From the NCBI GenBank assembly GCA_009602725.1, contig WELB01000021.1, positions 516,097-529,747 on the forward strand: a stretch of 13,651 nt of DNA, read 5' to 3'. Of the stretch, positions 1-9,363 are shown piece after piece. Every line of letters begins with the position of its first letter. The stretch's first letter is position 1. The position numbers and the translations under genes were made by a program. The DNA is from Spirogloea muscicola (lineage: Eukaryota; Streptophyta; Zygnematophyceae; Spirogloeales; Spirogloeaceae). The notes beneath the pieces were generated by a model. The model saw only the letters and a list, made by a program, of their open reading frames with translations, was not told the origin of the DNA and did not search any database.

Positions 1-157
1 CATTGAGGATAGGTGCTGGAAAAGCCAGCCCAAAAAAGAATGAACAGAGTACGAGAAGGGGGCCAGGGGAAGCGCTAAGAAAAACAAGCACACAAATAAA
101 CCAAGCAGCTACGAATCACTCAATCAGTAACCCCTGCTAAGCAGCCGCAGATCAGAG
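1..157 (-). repeat. Copy of a dispersed hairpin-containing repeat (minus orientation)
   Basis: This stretch matches, in reverse, the repeats clustered at 9.2-10.9 kb. Bases 15-31 hold a GCTGG...CCAGC foldback, followed by AAAAAAGAATGAACAGAG and GGGGCCAGGGGAAGCGCTAA. These correspond to the arm at 10671-10713 and to the one at 10001-10057. Bases 118-157, read on the minus strand, give CTCTGATCTGCGGCTGC and then GGGGTTACTGA, the same end motif as at 10731-10763 and 10911-10937. Both ends of the family are present in the right order, so this may be a near-complete copy. It sits just upstream of the BLISTER-like coding exon, so it is probably in an intron or the 5' flank of that gene. The class of element is unknown. 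Confidence 0.7.
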
Positions 158-259
158 ATGCTGGGCTCGCTCCAGGAAAACCAGATGCTTCTGACCTTGT
201 GCCCCGCACTTCTGACCCCGGCCATGGCTCTCGCAGCCGACCCACTGTCAAGCGGCGTA

Positions 260-260
<1 letters not shown>

Positions 261-293
<33 letters not shown>
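261..293 (+). repeat. (CCG)11 trinucleotide tract at the 5' edge of the BLISTER-like coding exon
   Basis: Eleven perfect CCG units follow a TAG at 258-260. The tract reads Pro in the frame that continues into the BLISTER-like protein, Ala in the frame opened by the ATG at 158, and Arg in the third frame. All three frames are open through the tract, so it hides which upstream sequence is really joined to the gene. It is followed by a short GGC-rich stretch. Such tracts are prone to length change and to sequencing or assembly error. Confidence 0.9.
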
Positions 294-296
<3 letters not shown>

Positions 297-3200
297 TCGG
301 CGGCGGCCGAGGCCAGCCCGCCGAAGCCTGCGCATCAACCAGCACAGCAGCATCAGCCCCTCCCGGGCGCTGTCGTCGCCAATGGTGCACTCACGACCGG
401 ACCGGAAGCCACCGAGGCCCTCATCGGCAATGGCAGGCCGTCCACTGCGGGCGCCGCCACGGCAGCCACGCCCGCTGCAGCGCAACTCCCGCGGCAGCCC
501 AGCGATGGCAATGCAGACTGCAGGCCGCCGGCTCCGGCCGCTGCAACGCAGCAGCTGCTCGGCGCGGCCCTTCCAGAGCGACCGGCCGCTGCCTCAGAGG
601 CTTCCTCTGGTTCTGCCAGTCGCCTGCCGCTGCCGCTGGTCCCAGGTCTGCAGCCGGCGGTCGCGGAGGCACAGCGGCCTGGCGCTGGAGACACTGCCGA
701 GCGGCTCCGGAGGGTGGACCACGGTGGCGGAGTTTTGCAGCAACAGCCGGCTGACGCTGGGACTAAGGTTGCTGCCTTCCAGTCGACACCGGCTGCTGCG
801 GCGGCGGTAAAGCCAGACGTCGTGCCCACCGCACGCTCGGCGCTGGCGCCCCCCATGACATCCTACTCTGTCGCTCCCGGTGGCATCCCCTTCCGGGACC
901 TCCTCGCCGCGACTCCCGCCAGGCTGCTGACTGGTGATGCAGAGGCGTCGCTGACAGCAAAGCAGGGCCAGGTTGCTGAGCCAGAAGCCCCGGTCGTCCG
1001 GAGCCAGCTGCAGCCAGGAGGTGTCGCGGCCGCCGCCGCGGCTCGGACGGGCATGGCGGTCGACAATCAGGATCAGGGGGCCTCGAGGCTGGCGGCCCGC
1101 GTGCCAGAGCCCTCACTCGGACCAAGAGACGGCGGTATGGCCAACGGCAGCAGTGAGGCTGCTGTGGACGCTGGCAGCTCGGCAGAGCTCAGGCAGGAGG
1201 GTCACCAGGCTGTCGCAGCCGCCACCAGCGAGAGGGAGGCATTGGCAACCGCGGCCGCAAATGCGCCGCCGCCGAGCCGGTGGGCTTCGCAGCCGGCGCA
1301 GGTTGGCGAGCCCCCTGCAGCGAGCGGCCTGAGCTCATGGTGGTCTGTCATCTCGCCGCCGCCGGCAGCGGCTCCGCCTCAGACTGTGCCATCGCCACTG
1401 CCGCCGCCGCCGTTGCGTCAGCCTGACCCATCGACCGGCCTGCTCAGCGCTGCCAAACCTTCCCTGCTGCCTGCACCGCCCTTGAGTTTGCTGCACGACG
1501 GCAGAGTCGGAGGAGGCACAGGCGAGGCCGCCAACGCCAGGACGGGTGCTGATGGAGTTGGCGAGACTCTGGCCTTGATAAAGCGTACAGATGCGACCAA
1601 TGGCCAGATCCCAGACAAGGCCGGTGCAGGGGCGGCACCGGGTCTGCGCTCGGCGAGCATGGACTCCGCCAATTTCGGTGGTAGGGCGACAACAGTCTCG
1701 GCTACCACCGGTGAGCATGGTGCCGCAGTGACGACGGCAGCTATGCAGCCAGACGTGAAGCCTGCTGTGAAGCCCCTGCAGAGCCGGGGGGGCGTCGAGC
1801 AACGAGACCCCGGCTTCGACCTGGCCGCCTCCTTGCACTCATCCTCCAATGGTGTCAGCTCCGTCTTCCAGCCCAGCTTCCAGTACATGCCCGCATTCAG
1901 GCCGCCTCCGCCACCGGCCTTTGGCAGCAACGACAAGAAGCCGGCCAGCTTGCCACCGCCGTCAGCGATGCCGCCTCCGAAGCCGGCAATTCCTGTGCCG
2001 GCCGCCAGCATGGCCTTCTCCTCGTCGGCTCCCACAGAAGCCGTGCCATCGAGTGCCTATGCTGAGTTGGTGCCGCCGGGGCCGCTCACCGCAGGGCAAT
2101 TACCAAAGCCCTTCGGTGCTGCCGCCGCCGTCGACAAGGAGAATCTGGAGAACGGCGCACCCTTGCCACCACCACCACTTCGTTCCTTGTCAGCAGACCC
2201 TTCTGCTGACAGGATGATGCACGTCAATGGCAAGATTGGCCATCAGAGTCTCAGCTTTGCGCCCTCCGAGACAAGCGAATTTGCCTCTTTGGAGCAGGTA
2301 GGCATGCTGCTTTTGATGACAATTTTGATTACAGTTGAATCGTCAAAAGAGAGTCAGATGCAGTATGATCTGTATACTGGCACCAGCCACTTCACTTTCT
2401 TGTCTTTGGATACTTCTCGTAGACAGCCTCAAGTTCTGGTCCTTGCAGCTGCTCGCTGCTGATCTTTCTCGCTCATTGCCCTCTCTCTTTCTTGCAGCAC
2501 ATTGAGGACCTCACACAGGAGAAGTTTGCGTTCCAGCGGGGGCTGGAGGCAGCGCAGGCGCTGGCGGCTTCTCTAGCACAGGAGAATGAGGCGCTCACTC
2601 ACGACTTCAACAACCAGGTGTCAAGACCCCACCTCCCCATGCGAGGACTTTTCAGTCCTCCCTGTCTCTATGGCCATACATTCTCTGACTTGCAGATGTC
2701 TCCGCAATGAGTTGCTGCAAGATGTGCTTGACCCCGGCTCACGCCTTGTTGATTCTTGCTTATGAAGGGTGGGGTGGTGAGTCAGCTGCAAGTTGAGCTC
2801 GAACAGCAGGCCAAAGCAATTCGCGCTCAGAAGGTGCAGTAGCTCAGCTTTCCCAACCGCTTGGACACGATCTGCGAGTGAGTGATGAGCGAGCGAGTCA
2901 GTGCTTTTCTGTAATCACGATCTCACCTGCCACAGATTCTGTACACCTTGCAGGCGATTGTGAAGAGCATGCAAGCAGAGAAGGAACGTGCGCAGCAGGA
3001 GAGTGTGGCTGCTACTGAGCGCTCACAGGCGCTGGCGGGCGAGGTTGTTGCGCTTGAAGAGAAGGCAAGCAAGGCTTGCCCACAACCAGGCCTATGCTCT
3101 TGCTTTCAAAGCCTGCAAGCTGAGTTTGGCCTCAGCATGCAGCCTTCCTGCAAGTGGCATAGGCAAAGGGCAGCTCTACTTGGACTTTGCAGCAAGATTA

Positions 3201-5102
3201 GGAGCAGATGCTGTTGTGCTTAATCTGGTAAAGGTGGTGCTCGCTTGCAGGTGTTAAAGCTGCGGTCGCAAGAGCTCAAGCTGGAGCGCCAGGTGGAGGA
3301 ACTCTTGGCTCACCAGAGCTTGCATGAGTAAGTCATGGTCCTCGCTTGCACGGGCTAAAAGCAAGCACTATAAATTGCTCACCTCACAAGAGTGTCTGAA
3401 GTGCCAGCAGAGACGAGAATATCAATGTACGCCATTAAGGGCCTTCATCTGCTGGCACCTGCAGAAGGACGGTGCAAGCTCTTGAAAGGGATCGCGCAAA
3501 CCTGAGGTCGATGGTCGAAGCTCTTCAAGAAGGTGCTGCTGCTGTCTGCGATAGTCTTCTGCAAGATTTTGGATTTTTGCTGGATTGGCAGAGTCCAACT
3601 TTGCTTGCTGAACAGGAGATGGACGCATGTCAGTGACCTCACACTCCACTGTTTGATCCTCTGCGAGCAGAGAAGAGGTTTCTCCAAGTGCGGGTGCGGC
3701 AGGCTGCAGTCGAGGGTGCATTGGACGAGGTCAGGCAGCCTCCTCTTATAGCAACCGTCGACGTCGAAGACGCTGGCCAATCTCCCTCGGTCGTCACCTC
3801 CACTGCCAGTGAAGACCTCAGTATGTGACGTCTACCCTCAAATTGTCGCCTGATTCTGGAGCATGACACTCTTGTGCCCTGTGCTGTGCTCGTCATATCC
3901 TGCTTGTACATCTGCAGCAAACTTCAGCTCAGCTGGTGGTATCTGAACGGCACATCATGCCCATGTGCTGACCTTTGGCTTTGTCACGCATTGCGCAGTC
4001 GCCGTGGCCCAAGAGCCGCTCACGCCCCTGCCGACACCGACCGCACCCTTGCCTTCGCTAGCCGCCACGGGCTTCCTGTCCCCCAGCCCCAGCAGTTTGA
4101 CGTCTTCGGAGCGCCTCGCCGCCGCGATGGCTGCGGCGTCTTCTGCAGCTGCTGGAGCTGCCACAAGCAGGACACCAAGATCGCCTCTGGCAGCGGCTCT
4201 GCCACTTGTGGCCCCAAGCATACCTGCAGAGGACCTTCGTCTCATTGCCAGCATCGATGCAGCCCTTTCTGAGGTAATTACCGCGCCAGTCACGAAGCAG
4301 CAATATTTAGCCAGTCCTTGTTAGTGACGTAAAGTGATTCTTTTTGCTCTTCATCCATTGAGTACCAAATGAATGACTGACAAATTCCTGCATGCTTGAC
4401 TGTTGCGTCCTGAACAGCTCACAGACGAGAGGGCTGCTTTGATGAAGGCATTTGATGCCGAGACCGCCGCTGCGGCTGAGCTGCGGGTCAGGCTTCACTC
4501 CCGTCTGCCATCTTTGCACCACCCCTGACATCCCACACCACTTTTCGTCTTTGCATGCATGAGTTGGAGATACCATGGAGCCTATGTTGTGCAAGTCTGT
4601 CTATGGCAGCTGTTCGATGCCGTTGAAGCGACTCCTTCAGCTTCTCACTGTGCTGGCTGTCCAGCCTCTGGGTTTGGCTGTTCTGAGCTGTTACTTGTTG
4701 TGCAGGCGACAAACACGGACTTGTCAAGGAAGCTGGCATATACCCAGCAGCAGCTGGAGCTCGCGGTGGCGCAGAGGACCACAGCCCCACGCCAGGTTGC
4801 AAATAGTCCCGTGGCCACTGCACCACCAAGTGGTGGCCTCGAGTACGTGGATGAGGGGGATGAGGTATGACAATAATACTATCGATTGTGTTTGATTGTG
4901 ATTTGAGGGATCAAGAGCATTTGAGTCCCACTCTATTTCAAAAGAAATTGGAATTTATGGTGGTAGTATGACATATTTGATCACCCATCACCAAGTTACA
5001 ATTATACATCACTTTTTGCAGGTGGTGGAAAGAGTGCTTGGCTGGATCATGCAGCTCTTCCCGGGAGGCTCAGCCCGGCGTAGCCGCGAAAAGCGCCTGT
5101 AG
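261..5102 (+). CDS. BLI: BLISTER-like coiled-coil protein (5' end unresolved), 11 exons in window
   Basis: Arabidopsis BLISTER is a plant-specific coiled-coil protein that binds the Polycomb methyltransferase CURLY LEAF and acts in development and in cold and ER stress. Exons: 261-2297, 2498-2617, 2768-2833, 2954-3064, 3251-3327, 3465-3532, 3671-3820, 3999-4273, 4418-4486, 4706-4864, 5022-5102 (TAG stop). All phases agree, giving about 1070 residues. The first exon (about 679 codons) is Pro/Ala/Ser-rich and looks disordered. Exon 2 begins HIEDLTQEKFAFQRGLEAAQ, next comes GGVVSQLQVELE, then SQALAGEVVALEEK joined to VLKLRSQELKLERQ. Further on are ALERDRANLRSMVEALQEEK, the LIASIDAALSE helix, and the tail DEGDE-VVERVLGWIMQLFPGG. 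Each segment lines up with the BLISTER coiled coil and C-terminus as I remember them. The identity is secure. The start is not: no ATG lies in frame between the TAG at 258 and the coiled coil's long exon start region, so the N-terminus lies upstream or is obscured at the CCG tract. Confidence 0.9.
2298..2497 (+). other. Intron 1 seen in the BLISTER-like gene; retention adds a premature stop
   Basis: The donor is CAG|GTAGGC after the codons for SLEQ and the acceptor is CTTTCTTGCAG before CAC (His). The intron sits exactly between the disordered exon and the start of the conserved coiled coil at HIEDLTQEKF. The upstream frame stays open for 54 codons into the intron and ends at a TGA at 2460-2462. 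A retained intron would therefore give a protein with the disordered region but no coiled coil. Nothing in the sequence shows that this happens. Confidence 0.85.
3065..3250 (+). other. GC-AG intron in the BLISTER-like gene
   Basis: The donor reads AAG|GCAAGC and the acceptor CGCTTGCAG|GTG. Joining 3064 to 3251 gives VVALEEK-VLKLRSQELKLER, which matches the plant BLISTER segment (EEK-A-LRLRSNELKLER) without gap. No GT donor nearby preserves both frame and alignment. The GCAAG donor fits the strong consensus typical of GC-AG introns. Confidence 0.85.
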
Positions 5103-5590
5103 TGTCCGACTTACCTGGGGTCCTCAGTCCACAAGTCTCGGCAGCCCCTTTTTGACGGCGTGCAGGCAAAGTGCTTGCCTTGTTAGTGCAGCTTTGACAG
5201 TGCATCGGACAGTGGCAACGGTATGAGTTCGGTGTTCCAAAATTCTTTACTGAACCCCTTTCAACAATCAGACTAGGGAGCTCATTGCTAGGCAAGATAA
5301 GATTTGCAGTTGATCAATGGCGTGCGCCAAGTGTTGCTGACATAAGAAATCAAGGCTCTGGCTATGTCTTGCCGTATTGGCCTGATATGAGCCATCATGA
5401 ATACACATTTAGGTGTTGGATTCCCATATGTACTTAGGATACAATAGTATGCTAGTCTGTGAATGCTATGTTGTTGGTGTCGACCTGACGGTAACGCCCT
5501 TGCTAATGGCTGGTTATTGTGAGGATACGTGGTAGTCCATAAGGTACACTGGCCAAGGCATGGCATGGCAAGAGCTCATACGAGAAACAG
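5103..5590. other. Convergent intergenic region between the BLISTER-like and XB3-like genes
   Basis: These 488 bases lie between two stop codons facing each other, so they must hold both 3' UTRs. They are more AT-rich than the flanking exons. I found no convincing exon, RNA gene or repeat. I see no clear TGTAA polyadenylation motif of the kind used by many green algae on the + strand here, so cleavage sites cannot be placed. Confidence 0.7.
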
Positions 5591-8500
5591 TCAATGAGAT
5601 TGCACCTTCTCCCAGGCAAGCACAGGCTGCCGACAGAATGGGCAAGCCAATGCCGACGTGGCATGCAAGCTCTGCACATCCTCCACACCACCTGGCCCCT
5701 TCTGCACACTTGCAGCCAGGGGCTCTGTGTAAGTTTTTCACAGTTAGTGTCAGAATGCGTGTCACATAGCCTGCTCACAATTTCAAGACTCTCCACAGTG
5801 CAAGCTAGGCAGTCGTATCCTGCCATGGGCCATGCGAGCAAGACAAATCTGATGAGTCAGGTGCATGGTTGCTTGATTGACCTTGTCAGTGCTGTGACAG
5901 CAGATCGCGAGTGCGCATGCTGTGCACAGCTGGTGATGGCAGGCTGCAAGCAAAGCGTCGTAAAGAGTGTATCTTAGATGGCCACAAAGGTCTTCCAATA
6001 GACTCTGATCATATTCCTATAGACTTTCATAAGATTGATAGGCATGTTATCCAATGCACGGTCAAGTTGTGGTCTCTTCACTGACCGTCTGCAGACACTG
6101 TGCACCGCCGTTCCAGGCAGACGCCGCATGCATCAGTCATCACCTCAGTCTCCACTTCCACAAACGGGACGCTCCGAGAACTGCTGCATAGGAAAAATGC
6201 TCTCAGCAGGTCCAACAATGACCACCGAAGAGTGCGACAATGTGTTGAAGCTCAAGTGTTGGCCAGATATACGCTTGCTGATTTATGAAGAGAGCAGGAG
6301 CCCTGCTGCTGTTGCTGGAGCACGCACAGGACGAGCTTGATGATGCTCGCGAGCTGCGGAGCCATTTTGCCGAGGCTGGTGTCCAGGCAGCCAGCCGCAG
6401 GATCGAGGAGGCCCTCCAGCCACTCCTTCTGGCACAGCTTGCTAACTTGCAGCGGTGTCCACCTGCAGCAGCAAGTGAACCGACCCAAAAGCTCTTGAGT
6501 GAATGGCCCTGCATAGCACATAATGAAGCCCTCGTGCAAAGAGAATCAGCGCTAACCCTTATTATGCGTGCGCTGCGCAGTCTGCACCAGCCTCAATATC
6601 TTGCATGTGGACCTGGAACCCATGTGTCTGCCTGACATCTGAGCAATACACTGACCCGTTGTTATCCTGTACAGATCTGTCGGCGCCTTCTCCCACAAGT
6701 GCCTGCCACCATGTGCATCACAGTATGAGAAAGTTGGTAGAGACCAGGCTCATAAGACAGCCTCTGCTTACACGTATCTCTCTAAATCAAATTTGGAGGT
6801 TTTGTGGAGGGTCAAGATTGCAATGCAAGGTCAGGCTGCTTGCATGTCATGCCAAGGGTTAAGCGCGCACAGCGCAGCAGGAGTGACTGCCGCCACAGGC
6901 TGCATAGTGCAAAGGAGTGCTTTTTGTCGCTGTGCAGAGGAGGAGCCAAGCTTAATGAGTGTCCTGCAGTTTAGTAGCAATAAGTATAGCAAGCATGAAG
7001 AACATGAACGGCAAAGAATATCCTATCAAGGAGCGCCCGGCAAGATTCAGAGTTTGCCGATGCTCTGTGGCAGCCTGGACACACCCGTGGTGCAATTCAC
7101 GTCGGCGCCCGCCAAAAGGAGCAGCTGCAGGCACTCCACCTGTCCCTTGAGAGCGGCCATGTGGAGCGCCGACACGTCGTTAACCGCCCGCGTGCTCACC
7201 AGCTCCATCAACCTCCTGAGATCCGTGCTTGAGTTATGCTTGCTGGTCATTTGATCAGTGCAAGTTTTGTGAAGGAAGGCGCGTGCATGCGCCAGCAAGT
7301 GCGGGCAGCTTTCCCAGCTTGTTACCTGGATGCGCTGGCAGGTGGAGGGGAGGGACTGGTGGAGTTTTGCTTGGCTGCCACGAACGCAGCCAGCAGGAGG
7401 ACCAGGCACTGAAGTTGGCCTGTTCCTGCAGCATAGTGCAGCGCATTCCGCATGCTCAATGAGTCCTTCTTCAACACCTGCGCGTGACATAACCAGGCAT
7501 CAAGCAAGTCCCAGCTACGTCCTCGACGGGGGGGCCTCAATTGGGACTGAAGGAGAGCTGTGCAGCCGGGCTTGGAGGTTGTGGGGCTCACATCACTGCC
7601 TGCGGCAAGCAGGAGTCGGACAATGTCGGGGAAGCCCTGCCGGCAGGCGTGCATCAGCGCAGTCTACAGCATCGCAGCACGTGGCCAATGTCAATATGAC
7701 AGCGCTAAGGGGGCCCCGAGGATGCCACCAGAGAATGGCGGCCCCGTGGACCACTCTGGCGACAGTGCAGGAGATGCTCCCAGTGGGGCTGACGAGGCAA
7801 TGGTGATTGTGAGAACGTCGTGGTGTGGGTGGCAAACCTGCCCCCACTGGTTGCACTGGTTGACCTTGGCACCGTGCTTGAGGAGGAGGCGTACGACCTG
7901 CGCCCAAAGTGGCGAACGAGGAGGCCGCCCAGAAAGTTAAGGCGGCTGGCTGCGAGATGGCCAGCCCATGACGAGAGCGTGCGCAAGCATAGGCTGCTGC
8001 AGAAAATGGCGGCCTATGATCAATCAATGGTCTCCACTGCTGCATGTTCATAGGAAGCTTGACCTTGTTGCCACAAACTTCCCACCAATTGTGAGCGCTG
8101 CAATCCGGATCTAGACGGCGACGGCAGTAGTGTGGACCAGTCTGGTCATCCGAACCTCGACGTGGCCCTTGGCTGCCGCCTGCAGCAGCGGCGAGTTGCT
8201 GCCGCCGAAAGCGGTGTACTTGGCCAGCGCCTGCGGTCGCCAGAGGCGGCGTCAAGCAATTGCGCTGCCACCATATGCTAGGTGGGACTGCAGCCTCCGG
8301 CCAGCAGGCGACTGCCGCGGCAGCAGGAGCTGCAAAGGCGGCTGGTTGGCATCAGGACAGCTCTCATGTGGGGTCAAGGCTCGGAATGTAGGCTCACCGG
8401 CTTGGCTGCCAGCATGGCCTGCAAGTCCAGGGCGTCGCCGTCACGCGCCACTGCAAGCAGCGGTGCGTGGTGTCAGAGTCTACATTACGCTTCGAGACCC

Positions 8501-8674
8501 ATCCTCGGCCTTGGCTGTGCGCAGCCATGCGCCTCCTCTGCGCAAGTCCTGCGCCAGCGTTACCACCGCTGTCGCCCTCAGAAGCCGAGGTGGGTTGCGG
8601 AAAGGAATGGGGCGCGAGCGAGTACCAGCGACCAGGCGCTCGCGCTCGACAGAGCAGCTCAGGAGCATCCCCAT
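5591..8674 (-). CDS. XB3/XBAT-type ankyrin-repeat RING E3 ubiquitin ligase, 13 exons
   Basis: Exons in coding order: 8674-8626, 8450-8398, 8230-8156, 7897-7838, 7663-7592, 7477-7326, 7215-7085, 6929-6871, 6702-6656, 6462-6328, 6183-6086, 5943-5882, 5701-5591. They total 1104 bases, 367 residues, and every junction keeps phase. The start MGMLLSCSVERERLVA resembles plant XBAT N-termini; Gly2 with Ser6 and Cys7 suggests myristoylation and palmitoylation. Ankyrin repeats cover about residues 47-255, e.g. TALMHACRQGFPDIVRLLL, NALHYAAGTGQLQCLVLLL, SALHMAALKGQVECLQLLL, STPLHYAACGG and WTPLQVSKLCQKEWLEGLL. The C3HC4 RING ligands are Cys297, Cys300, Cys312, His314, Cys317, Cys320, Cys351 and Cys354 (ACGVC, CHHQLCTAC, ACPFC). 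The role inferred from family members (rice XB3, Arabidopsis XBAT31-35) is substrate ubiquitination. It ends 13 residues after the last RING cysteine, whereas plant relatives carry a longer tail. The least certain splice is the acceptor at 6183, where 6180 is also possible (one residue shorter). Confidence 0.92.
5882..6183 (-). other. RING domain split over separate exons in the XB3-like gene
   Basis: The first zinc-ligand pair (DACGVC) is in exon 6183-6086, which ends after one base of a codon at a GTCAGT donor. The central ligands (CHHQLCTAC) are in the 62-base exon 5943-5882. The last pair (ACPFC) is in the terminal exon 5701-5591. The domain is recognisable only after splicing: in each unspliced frame it breaks after one or two ligand pairs. 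Confidence 0.9.
8626..8674 (-). other. First coding exon and start codon of the XB3-like gene
   Basis: The start codon is at 8674-8672 in the context GCGGCGATGGGG. No in-frame ATG is found upstream before the reading frame runs into GC-rich sequence. A second Met follows two codons later, but the first is preferred because it places Gly at position 2, as in plant XBAT proteins. The exon ends in one base of a Val codon before a GTACTC donor, and joining it to 8450 gives LVAVARDGD, matching the plant LVSAARDGD. Confidence 0.8.
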
Positions 8675-9203
8675 CGCCGCAGCAGCGGCGGCGGCCAGGC
8701 GGGGAGTGGACGCCGCTCTCCTCAACGCCGCCGCCCCATCACCAGTCAGCGCCGTGTCGATCGTCTCGCTCGCAGATTCGTCGCCTCATGAGCTGGGCTG
8801 CCCAGGTGCGGCACGGACGAGCTGACGGTGGCCCGAGGAGCGGCTGTGGAGGCCAGCCGCAGTGCTCACAGAGGCGGCGTGCCAGAGTTGCTCCGCCAGC
8901 ACGAGCAGTGGCCTTGTGTCACTGCCGACGAAGAGGGCGAGGCTGCGCACAGCCACAGCAGAAGACAAGCGAAGGGTCCCAAGGCAGCCGGGAAAGCGCT
9001 CCGGAAAGGAGGAGACCACTCAAGTGTCACCTTCACCCCCTCTCCCTGGCCATGGACATCCACGGGTGTGACGGGGGGCCGGTGGTCGTTACTTTCGCTG
9101 CTGGCGTCCCAAGCTGACCAGCGGCGCCGGGAACAGGGTGCAGCCCTTCGAAGCAATGGGCGAGCCCTTCATCTTCGAAGCAAGCGCGGCCACATTAACT
9201 GGT
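8675..9203. other. GC-rich 5' flank of the XB3-like gene, no supported gene
   Basis: This should hold the promoter and 5' UTR of the minus-strand E3 ligase gene. All six frames have long open stretches because of high GC content. None has a family motif, a convincing start, or compositional features of a real protein. No TATA-like box stands out at a believable distance from 8674. Confidence 0.5.
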
Positions 9204-9363
9204 GGCTGGGTGAGGCCAGCCCGAAGGAATGGACAAGGTCTGAAGGAGCCGGAGCGTTAGGACTTAGACAGCAGCAAGCGGACTCTCAGTAACCTCTAGT
9301 CAGTAGATGCAAGTCTGAATAGCTAGCAGGCGGAAAGACGTCGCCCTGACGGAAGCCGGAGGC
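9204..9363 (-). repeat. Hairpin-repeat copy, left half of an inverted pair
   Basis: Bases 9204-9221 form GGCTGG...CCAGCC, followed by the arm GAAGGAATGGACAAGGTCTG. Bases 9281-9363 are the reverse complement of 10213-10300 with scattered differences. Shared blocks, read on the minus strand, include GTCAGGGCGACG, TTTCCGCC, CAGACTTGCA and CTGACTAGAGGTT. The orientation matches the copy at 1-157. Confidence 0.8.

Noticed and set aside
158-810. Poly-Ala and poly-Arg frames starting at ATG 158 and at CTG/ATG-like 199
   Set aside because: Downstream of the CCG tract these frames have biased, Cys- and Arg-rich sequence and stop at 754 and 810. The third frame continues into the BLISTER-like protein. 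The 158 frame is kept only as a possible source of the N-terminus.
6285-6635. + strand frame with a coiled-coil look (LLLLEHAQDELDDARELRSH)
   Set aside because: It lies opposite the XB3-like exon 6462-6328, whose WTPLQVSKLCQKEWLEGLL matches the family and whose splice phases fit both neighbours. The + frame is its shadow.
7593-8255. Continuous 220-codon minus frame across several XB3-like exons
   Set aside because: It runs through introns in a frame different from the ankyrin repeats. The spliced exons give aligned ankyrin sequence, while this frame gives none.
8467-9292. Long + strand open frames over the XB3-like first exon and its 5' flank
   Set aside because: They are Arg/Gln/Ser-rich, lack domains and good starts, and overlap the well-supported first exon. 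High GC content alone can keep them open.
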